The notes under the pieces: generated by a model
The model's database searches: none
Seen by the model: the letters and a program-made list of their open reading frames with translations, nothing else
Told to the model about the DNA's origin: nothing
In this document: positions 49,307-55,434 of the stretch, one piece after another
How the letters are laid out: each line of letters opens with the position of its first letter
How positions within the stretch are numbered: the first letter of the stretch is position 1
Translations under genes and position numbers: made by a program
Assembly (NCBI GenBank): GCA_025055385.1
Contig: JANWXE010000148.1
Location: 1-55,434, forward strand
Source of the DNA: Burkholderiaceae bacterium
GTDB taxonomy: Bacteria > Pseudomonadota > Gammaproteobacteria > Burkholderiales > Burkholderiaceae_F
Reading direction: 5' to 3'
DNA: 55,434 bases

Positions 49307-49957
49307 CTACGTCGGCGCGCTGCCACTGGTCAGCACGATGCGCATGAGGTCGGCCACGGTGTTGGCCTGCAGCTTATCCATGATATTGGCGCGGTGCGCC
49401 TCCACGGTTTTGATCGCAATGCCTAAGTCGTCGGCAATCTGCTTGTTTAAGCGGCCGGCGACAATGCGTTCCAAAACCTGCTGCTCGCGCGGCGTTAATT
49501 TGGCAAGGAGCGCGGCGTTTATGCGCTGCCGCTCGGCCGCTGCAGCCTGCTCGCGAGCGCGCACGAGCAGACGCTCAACCAAGTGCTTGAGGTCCGCCTG
49601 GTTAAACGGTTTCTCGATGAAATCGGCGGCCCCTTTTTTCATCGTCGACACCGCCATGGGTACGTCGCCATGGCCGGTGATAAAGACGATCGGCAGTTGC
49701 GCCTTGCGCGCCAAAAGCTCATCTTGCAGTTGCAAGCCGCTCTTGCCAGGCATGCGCACGTCCAGGATCAAGACAGCGATTGCTTGCGGGTCGAACGCGT
49801 CCAGAAAGGCCTCAGCACTGGCGAACGTGCGCACTTGGAAATGGCTCGCTTCCAGCAGGTACTGCAGCGAGTCGCGCACTGCCTCGTCATCGTCAACAAC
49901 GTAAACGACACCCCGGGCAGTGTCGGAATCGGTGGCGGCAGTAAACGGTTCGGTCAT
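49307..49957 (-). CDS. FixJ/TtrR-like response regulator (receiver plus LuxR-type HTH)
   Basis: Transcription factor paired with the sensor kinase that ends ten bases upstream. The 216-residue protein has a receiver domain (about 17-130) with [12 protein letters not shown], acceptor Asp in [27 protein letters not shown] and EKPF lysine. A LuxR-type helix-turn-helix (about 150-210: [43 protein letters not shown]) follows. GAGGAAG lies about seven bases upstream. The pair is divergent from aceE, which is a plausible target; that link is inferred from position only. Confidence 0.9.
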   Translation of the reverse strand: MTEPFTAATDSDTARGVVYVVDDDEAVRDSLQYLLEASHFQVRTFASAEAFLDAFDPQAIAVLILDVRMPGKSGLQLQDELLARKAQLPIVFITGHGDVPMAVSTMKKGAADFIEKPFNQADLKHLVERLLVRAREQAAAAERQRINAALLAKLTPREQQVLERIVAGRLNKQIADDLGIAIKTVEAHRANIMDKLQANTVADLMRIVLTSGSAPT

Positions 49958-49967
49958 GGCGGCTTCC

Positions 49968-52400
49968 TCACGGGCGGAGTAGTTCGGTTTCTAGCGCCAG
50001 CGGCAGCGTGAAACGCACAACTGTACCGCCGGTTGGCTCCGGGTTCGTCTCGATCGCGATCCGTCCGTGATGGAACTCGACGATCGAGCGGCAGATGTTC
50101 AGACCCATGCCCATGCCGTCCGGTTTCGTGCTGAAGAAGGGTTCGAATAGCCGTGTCCGTTGCTCGGCGTGGATGCCGGTGCCGCGGTCAATTACGCGCA
50201 CCTCGGCCTGGCCGGACGGGCCGCTTGTTACTTCTACGTCAATGCGGCGCACGGTGGCCTGCTGCATCGCGTCGATTGCGTTCTTCAGCAGATTCAGCAG
50301 CACCTGCTCGATCAAAATGGCGTCAACGTCTAGCGGGGGCAAGTCAGGCTCGATGTGGGAACGGATCGCAATGCCTTTTTTGTCGGCTTCAATCTGCGCA
50401 AACGCAATGGCGTCCTCCACGATACGAGCCGCCGGCGTCGGCTGGCGGCGCGGCTCTGAGCGTTTCACAAACTCGCGGATGCGGCGAATAATTCCGGCAG
50501 CGCGCTGGGCCTGCTGCGCGAGTTTAGCCAGCGCCTGCTGCAGCTCCGTGTTCGACAGCGTGCCGTCACGGGCGCGGGCAAGCGTTCCCTCGCTGTAGTT
50601 GGTGATCGCCGCCAGCGGTTGGTTCAGCTCGTGTGCCAGCGAGGAGGCCATTTCGCCGAGCGTCGTCAGGCGGGCCGTGAAATGCACCTTCTCTTGCTGT
50701 TGGCGGGCGTTCTCTTCGGCAGCCTTGCGCAGCGTAATGTCGCTGGCAATCTGCAAGCGCGCGCGGTCCGTGCGTTCAGCCGCACCACCGGTAACCGTCT
50801 TCGCGGGCCATTCGATCGTGCGTGTGCGCACATCAAGCCACAGTCCAGTGGCGGCGTCAAACACTTCATCGCTGTCGCGCTGGCGCAGCGCCGCATGCAG
50901 GCGGCGGTGGCCGCTGGCATCAGCGCCGAAGCGTTCGCGATACGCGCGGTTGGCGAATAGCAGGTCCCCGCTGTCAATCGATACGACGGAGACCGCTGCT
51001 TCTAACGACTCTAAGACCGTCTTAAGGCGCTCGTGGGCCGCGGCCAGTTCCATCCGCACGCGGCGCTGCTCGGTGACGTCGATCATGGAAGTCATCCAGC
51101 CGATTTGGCGACCGCTGCCGTCCACAAGCGGGGTTGAGTGCATCTGCGAATCAAAGCGGCTGCCGTCCGGGCGGCACACGACCACCTCGACCGCATCGGC
51201 CGGCGCACCGCCGGCGAGCATCGCCGCCAGCGCCTGCCCGTTACGCTGCGCATCCTCCGGCGCCCAGTACGGGAACGGCGCGGTGCGTCCCACGAGCGCC
51301 GTCGCTGGCCAGCCGGACATCTGGCAGAAGGCGCGGTTGACGTAGCGGATCACGCCCTGCATGTCGAGCACGCGCAAGCCGACAGCCAGTGAATCCTCCA
51401 TCGCGCGTCGCAGCGCGGTCTCTGCCAGCAGCGCGCGGTCGAGCTTCCACTGCCGTGTCGTGTATCGCGCGAGCGACGCCAGCGCAACGATGACGGCTGC
51501 CGCAAGCCCGGCGACGACCCACACCAGGGCATCCCGCAGCAGCGGCGCGTCGGCGCGGTAAGCGACCGCAAGGAGCTTGACCTCCGGTGGCAGCGGCGAC
51601 ACGGTCGTCGCATATCGCAGTCCCGAGGCCTCGGTAGGTGGGAGCATCGCGTTGCTTGCGAGCGTATGCTCGCCGGCCAGTAATGCGATGCGATAACGGT
51701 CAATCGTCTCGGGTGCTACCACCTGCATCAGAAAGACGCTGGCGTCGATACGCCCGATTAGCGCACGGCCACGCGCTGATGGCAGCGGCACTATGACTGC
51801 CAAGCGCGCCGCATCATCGAAGGCGTGCGTGTAGGTCGGCGTACCAGCGGCGCGCGCGTGATTCAGCGCTGTTTCGAGCGTTGCTCCGAGCGGCGCCGGC
51901 TCGCTGGACAACGGCACGGCATCGACTTGAGCGAGCGCGCGCCCGGCATCGTCGATGTACTGCACACGAACTAGTTCATGCTTTGTGGAGAGTAACTCGG
52001 CGCCGCGCTGGCGGAAGCGCTGAACCGGATTCGCCGCAGTGCTGAGTTCGAGCGCGAGCGCGACGAGTGACTCAGCGATGGCATCCAGCCGCAGCCCGAG
52101 TTGGCGCGCTGCTGCGTCGACGTCGCGCGCCAGCGCGTCACGTTGCACCTGGTGCTGCTCCACCATCAACGCAACAAACAGGCCAGCGAGCAGAGCCACG
52201 ATGGCGGTGATGATCAGAAACGGCATCCGAGGGGCGCGCGCGCGGGCACGCGCCTGCGCTGCCTCTAAGGTGTCAAACGCATCCAATAGGGAGCGGGGTT
52301 CGCCGCCTTGCATCTGAGGAGGAGAAGCCATCGCGAGGCGATGGCGCGTCGGCATGCGACGCATATTATCGACAGCAGAGGCCGCTGCGGACGGCTGCAT
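49968..52400 (-). CDS. Membrane PAS-domain sensor histidine kinase
   Basis: Inner-membrane sensor for the FixJ-like regulator. The 810-residue ORF has a helix at about 58-80 (RMPFLIITAIVALLAGLFVALMV), a periplasmic domain of about 200 residues, a second helix at about 283-303 (WVVAGLAAAVIVALASLARY), two PAS domains (about 325-450, GVIRYVNRAFCQMSGWPATALVG; and about 455-570, SGDLLFANRAYRERFG), and a kinase core with phosphoacceptor His in LGEMASSLAHELNQPLAAITNYSEG, NLLKNAIDAMQQA and DGMGMGLNICRSIVEFHHG. The start is uncertain: no ribosome site fits the ORF track ATG, and ATGs at 52331 and 52313 are alternatives that still precede the first helix. GATAAT on the minus strand (52371-52366) is a possible -10. 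The signal is unknown; the periplasmic domain argues for an external ligand. Confidence 0.88.
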   Translation of the reverse strand: MQPSAAASAVDNMRRMPTRHRLAMASPPQMQGGEPRSLLDAFDTLEAAQARARARAPRMPFLIITAIVALLAGLFVALMVEQHQVQRDALARDVDAAARQLGLRLDAIAESLVALALELSTAANPVQRFRQRGAELLSTKHELVRVQYIDDAGRALAQVDAVPLSSEPAPLGATLETALNHARAAGTPTYTHAFDDAARLAVIVPLPSARGRALIGRIDASVFLMQVVAPETIDRYRIALLAGEHTLASNAMLPPTEASGLRYATTVSPLPPEVKLLAVAYRADAPLLRDALVWVVAGLAAAVIVALASLARYTTRQWKLDRALLAETALRRAMEDSLAVGLRVLDMQGVIRYVNRAFCQMSGWPATALVGRTAPFPYWAPEDAQRNGQALAAMLAGGAPADAVEVVVCRPDGSRFDSQMHSTPLVDGSGRQIGWMTSMIDVTEQRRVRMELAAAHERLKTVLESLEAAVSVVSIDSGDLLFANRAYRERFGADASGHRRLHAALRQRDSDEVFDAATGLWLDVRTRTIEWPAKTVTGGAAERTDRARLQIASDITLRKAAEENARQQQEKVHFTARLTTLGEMASSLAHELNQPLAAITNYSEGTLARARDGTLSNTELQQALAKLAQQAQRAAGIIRRIREFVKRSEPRRQPTPAARIVEDAIAFAQIEADKKGIAIRSHIEPDLPPLDVDAILIEQVLLNLLKNAIDAMQQATVRRIDVEVTSGPSGQAEVRVIDRGTGIHAEQRTRLFEPFFSTKPDGMGMGLNICRSIVEFHHGRIAIETNPEPTGGTVVRFTLPLALETELLRP

Positions 52401-52446
52401 CGCAGCGTGAAGGTGCGCGGTGTGATTGCCACAATATGAAAAGAAA

Positions 52447-52466
52447 TAACATGATTTGAAATGTTA
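52447..52466. promoter_or_regulatory. Inverted repeat overlapping the aceE -35
   Basis: TAACAT-GATTTGAA-ATGTTA is a perfect 6+6 palindrome that covers the -35 hexamer of the aceE promoter. Position suggests an operator for a dimeric regulator, possibly the adjacent FixJ-like protein or a GntR-type repressor. It does not match the E. coli PdhR box that I know. A shorter ATTG-CCA-CAAT repeat lies at 52425-52435. Confidence 0.55.
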
Positions 52467-52484
52467 CCAGCGCGCTGCTACAGT
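52456..52484 (+). promoter_or_regulatory. Vegetative promoter of aceE
   Basis: TTGAAA (52456-52461), 17 bases, then TACAGT (52479-52484). Spacing is optimal and both hexamers are close to the sigma-70 consensus. The start would be near 52491, 40 bases before the aceE ATG. Confidence 0.75.
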
Positions 52485-52530
52485 GCGATCCCGCGCGCCC
52501 AAGCGCGTGAGGCGCAACGAGGAGACGACC

Positions 52531-55227
52531 ATGGCCGCAAATCCCCAGGCTGCTGACGATCCAGATGCACTGGAGACGCAGGAGTGGCTTGACGCGCTTG
52601 ATGCAGTGCTCGAACGCGAGGGGCCGCAGCGCGCGCATTTCCTGTTGGAAAAGTTGATCGAGCGGGCGCGACGCTCCGGCGCCTATATCCCGTTTTCGGC
52701 CAACACCGCGTACGTCAACACGATTCCGCCGCACCTGGAGGAGAAATCGCCGGGTGACCCCGCGCTAGAAGAACGCATTCGCTCTTATTGCCGATGGAAC
52801 GCGATGGCGATGGTGGTGCGCGCCAACCGCGGCGAGGGTGACCTTGGCGGTCACATCGCCAGTTACGCCTCGGTCAGTACGCTGATGGAGGTCGGATTCA
52901 ACCATTTCTGGCGCGCGCCGCACGGCGACTTCGGCGGCGATCTCATTTACTTCCAGGGCCATTCCGCGCCCGGTGTCTATGCGCGGGCCTTCTTGGAGGG
53001 AAGGCTCACCGAGGAGCAATTGATCAACTTCCGCCGCGACGTCGACGGCAAGGGCATCACCTCGTATCCGCACCCGAAGCTGATGCCGGATTTCTGGCAG
53101 TTTCCCACCGTGTCGATGGGGCTGGGCCCGCTGCAGGCCATCTACCAGGCGCGCTTCCTGAAGTACCTGCACGCGCGCGGCATCGCCAACACCGAAGGGC
53201 GGAAGGTGTGGTGTTTCTGCGGCGATGGCGAGATGGACGAGCCAGAGTCGATGGGCGCGATTGGGATGGCGGCGCGCGAAAAACTGGACAACCTGATTTT
53301 CGTGGTCAACTGCAACCTGCAGCGGCTCGATGGCCCTGTGCGCGGCAACGGCAAGATCATTCAAGAGCTAGAGGCCGAATTCCGCGGCGCCGGCTGGAAC
53401 GTCATCAAGCTGATCTGGGGCTCCTATTGGGATCCGCTGTTGGCGCGCGACAAGGACGGCTGGCTGCTGCGGCTGATGGAGGAGACGGTCGACGGCGAGT
53501 ACCAAAACTACAAAGCGAACGACGGCGCCTTTGTGCGCAAACACTTCTTCGGCAAGTACCCGCAGACGCTGGAGATGGTGTCGCGCATGACCGACGCCGA
53601 CATCTGGCGGCTGAACCGCGGTGGTCACGATCCGCACAAGATCTATGCTGCCTACGCGGCGGCGGTCAAACATGTCGGGCAGCCGACCGTGATTCTTGCC
53701 AAAACCGTCAAGGGCTATGGCATGGGCAAGATCGGCGAAGCGAAGAACCCGACGCACCAAGTCAAGAAGCTCGACACCGAAGCGATCCGCGAATTCCGCG
53801 ATCGCTTCAATATTCCAATCCCGGACGAGAAGCTGCCAGAGGTGCCGTTTTATCGCCCGCCTGAGCACGCGCCCGAGATGAAGTATCTGCACGAACGCCG
53901 CCGGGCCCTGGGTGGCTATCTGCCGCAGCGGCGACGCAACGCCGATGAGAAGCTTAAGGTGCCGGCGCTAGAAGCATTCTCGCCCCTGCTCGAGCCGACA
54001 GCGCCAGGGCGCGAGATCAGCACCACGCAGGCCTTTGTGCGCTTTTTAACGCTGCTGGTGCGCGACAAGGTCATCGGACCGCGCGTCGTACCGATCATTC
54101 CTGACGAGGCGCGTACCTTCGGCATGGAGGGGATGTTCCGACAGCTTGGCATCTTCAGCCAGCAAGGCCAGCTGTACGAGCCGGTCGACAAAAACGAGGT
54201 GATGTATTACCGCGAGGACAAGCAGGGCCAAATTCTCGAGGAAGGCATCAACGAGGCGGGCGCGATGGCCGATTGGATCGCGGCGGCCACCAGCTATTCG
54301 ACGCACAATCGCATCATGGTGCCGTTTTACATCTTTTACTCGATGTTTGGCTTCCAGCGCGTCGGCGACCTGTGCTGGGCCGCCGGCGACATGCAGGCGC
54401 GCGGCTTCTTACTGGGCGCCACCAGCGGCCGCACGACGTTAAACGGAGAGGGGCTGCAGCACCAGGACGGCCATTCGCACATCCTAAGTTCCACTGTGCC
54501 GAATTGCATCAGCTATGACCCCACGTTCGCGCACGAACTGGCGGTGATCCTGCATCACGGCCTCAAACGTATGGTCGAGGAGCAGGAGAACGTTTGGTAC
54601 TACGTCACGGTGATGAACGAGAATTACCCGCATCCTGGCCTTAAGAAAGGCCAGGAGGAGGGAATCCTGCGCGGCATGTACCGGCTGCGCGAGGGCCCGG
54701 CCGGCAGCGGCAGCGGGTTGTCGATCCCGCGCGTGCAGCTGCTGGGCAGCGGCACAATCCTGCGCGAGGTGATCGCCGCTGCCGAGCTGCTGGAGAAAGA
54801 CTGGGGCGTGGCCGGCGACGTCTGGAGTGTGACCAGTTTCACTGAGCTGCGGCGCGACGGTATTGACTGCGAGCGTTGGAACCTGCTGCATCCGACCGCG
54901 CCACCCCGCAAGCCATACGTGACGCAGCAGCTGGAGCGCACGGCCGGCCCGATTGTCGCGGCGACCGATTACATGCGGCTGTTCGCCGACCAGATCCGGC
55001 CGTACATCCCGCGCGGGCGCGAGTACCGCGTGCTCGGCACCGACGGCTTCGGCCGCTCCGACACGCGCGCCAAGCTGCGCGAGTTCTTCGAGGTGGACCG
55101 CCGTTTCGTCACCATCGCGGCCCTGAAGGCGCTGGCCGAGGAGGGCGTGCTGCCGTTGTCGCGCGTGGCCGAAGCGATCCAGAGGTACGGCATCGACCCC
55201 GAGAAGCCGAATCCGGCCCGCGCCTGA
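52531..55227 (+). CDS. aceE: Pyruvate dehydrogenase E1 component (homodimeric type)
   Basis: Thiamine-diphosphate enzyme that decarboxylates pyruvate and acetylates the lipoyl group of AceF. The ATG at 52531 has GAGGAG upstream; the ORF track start is 75 bases earlier and lies within the promoter-proximal region. The 898-residue protein has DFGGDLIYFQGHSAPGVYARAFLEGRL, the ThDP/Mg motif CFCGDGEMDEPESMGAIGMAAREKLDNLIFVVNCNLQRLDGPV, the KTVKGYGMG loop and FYIFYSMFGFQRVGDLCWAAGDMQARGFLLGATSGRTTLNGEGLQHQDGHS. Length matches E. coli AceE (887). It is the first gene of the aceEF operon and divergent from the two-component genes. Confidence 0.98.
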   Translation: MAANPQAADDPDALETQEWLDALDAVLEREGPQRAHFLLEKLIERARRSGAYIPFSANTAYVNTIPPHLEEKSPGDPALEERIRSYCRWNAMAMVVRANRGEGDLGGHIASYASVSTLMEVGFNHFWRAPHGDFGGDLIYFQGHSAPGVYARAFLEGRLTEEQLINFRRDVDGKGITSYPHPKLMPDFWQFPTVSMGLGPLQAIYQARFLKYLHARGIANTEGRKVWCFCGDGEMDEPESMGAIGMAAREKLDNLIFVVNCNLQRLDGPVRGNGKIIQELEAEFRGAGWNVIKLIWGSYWDPLLARDKDGWLLRLMEETVDGEYQNYKANDGAFVRKHFFGKYPQTLEMVSRMTDADIWRLNRGGHDPHKIYAAYAAAVKHVGQPTVILAKTVKGYGMGKIGEAKNPTHQVKKLDTEAIREFRDRFNIPIPDEKLPEVPFYRPPEHAPEMKYLHERRRALGGYLPQRRRNADEKLKVPALEAFSPLLEPTAPGREISTTQAFVRFLTLLVRDKVIGPRVVPIIPDEARTFGMEGMFRQLGIFSQQGQLYEPVDKNEVMYYREDKQGQILEEGINEAGAMADWIAAATSYSTHNRIMVPFYIFYSMFGFQRVGDLCWAAGDMQARGFLLGATSGRTTLNGEGLQHQDGHSHILSSTVPNCISYDPTFAHELAVILHHGLKRMVEEQENVWYYVTVMNENYPHPGLKKGQEEGILRGMYRLREGPAGSGSGLSIPRVQLLGSGTILREVIAAAELLEKDWGVAGDVWSVTSFTELRRDGIDCERWNLLHPTAPPRKPYVTQQLERTAGPIVAATDYMRLFADQIRPYIPRGREYRVLGTDGFGRSDTRAKLREFFEVDRRFVTIAALKALAEEGVLPLSRVAEAIQRYGIDPEKPNPARA

Positions 55228-55272
55228 GGCAACAGCGACTGCACAGGACGACAACCGGCGCAGGAGAGGGCG

Positions 55273-55434
55273 ATGGGCAACGTGGTCGAGGTGAAGGTGC
55301 CGGACATCGGCGATTTCAAGGATGTGGAGGTGATCGAGCTGCTGGTGAAGCCGGGCGATACGGTGCGGCGGGAGCAGTCGCTGATCACGGTGGAGTCGGA
55401 CAAGGCGTCGATGGAGATTCCGTCGCCGGCGGCG
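55273..55434 (+). CDS. aceF: Pyruvate dehydrogenase E2 component, N-terminal part (cut by window end)
   Basis: Dihydrolipoamide acetyltransferase. Only the first 54 codons are visible, enough to show a lipoyl domain: [49 protein letters not shown], with the lipoylated lysine in [18 protein letters not shown] lies just upstream of the ATG. It follows aceE after 45 bases, the usual operon order. The gene runs off the window, so the number of lipoyl domains and the catalytic core are not visible. Confidence 0.95.
   Translation, partial: MGNVVEVKVPDIGDFKDVEVIELLVKPGDTVRREQSLITVESDKASMEIPSPAA

Overview
The window is 55.4 kb of high-GC DNA and looks like core chromosome from a betaproteobacterium, most probably of the order Burkholderiales. 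The evidence is gene order and regulation: 4.5S RNA-dnaX-ybaB-recR; carA-carB-greA with yhbY/rlmE/ftsH/folP/glmM; pstSCAB-phoUBR; yicC-gmk-rpoZ-spoT facing a Ser/Thr kinase, PP2C phosphatase, rph, rdgB and hemW; glnA-ntrB-ntrC under a sigma-54 promoter; and aceE-aceF divergent from a FixL/FixJ-like two-component pair. I saw no insertion sequence, prophage, CRISPR array, integrase or toxin-antitoxin pair. Names rest on reading motifs and gene order; no database search was run.

Layout. 1-3743: end of an MFS transporter gene, the SRP RNA, and the dnaX-ybaB-recR replication/repair cluster. 4324-7097: a three-gene ABC importer of the nitrate/sulfonate/thiamine-precursor type. 7148-11067: a membrane/TPR-like protein facing a rhomboid-family protease and transaldolase. 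11171-16169: carAB with an unusual double-hairpin leader, a terminator, then greA. 16160-21594: yhbY on the minus strand, then rlmE, ftsH, folP and glmM. 21613-29856: a small SPW-repeat membrane protein, a thioredoxin-type arsenate reductase, and the divergent phosphate uptake and sensing locus pstSCAB-phoU-phoB-phoR with a clear Pho box. 29907-30201: three tRNA genes (Pro-TGG, Arg-TCT, His-GTG). 30218-34924: greB converging on the minus-strand cluster yicC-gmk-rpoZ-spoT. 35061-39593: kinase, phosphatase, rph, rdgB, hemW. 39607-44519: NtrC-type sites, a sigma-54 promoter, glnA, a DUF4124 protein, ntrB and ntrC. 44846-52400: a minus-strand run in transcription order sensor kinase, response regulator, folD, prlC, DUF4124-glutaredoxin, xth. 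52447-end: the aceE promoter, aceE and the beginning of aceF.

How the parts fit. Three nutrient circuits are complete or nearly so: phosphate (PstSCAB-PhoU signalling to PhoR/PhoB, with a PhoB site at pstS), nitrogen (NtrB/NtrC acting on the glnA sigma-54 promoter), and nucleotide/stringent control (carAB, gmk, rdgB, bifunctional SpoT, omega subunit). RNA metabolism is strongly represented (GreA, GreB, RlmE, YhbY, YicC, RNase PH, 4.5S RNA, tRNAs). The most notable unexplained items are the tandem 20-bp hairpin repeat in the carA leader, the overlapping inverted repeats upstream of glnA, the kinase/phosphatase pair beside RNA-processing genes, the arsenate reductase beside the Pho box, the convergent membrane/helical-repeat and rhomboid genes, and several 300-650 bp stretches without recognisable genes.
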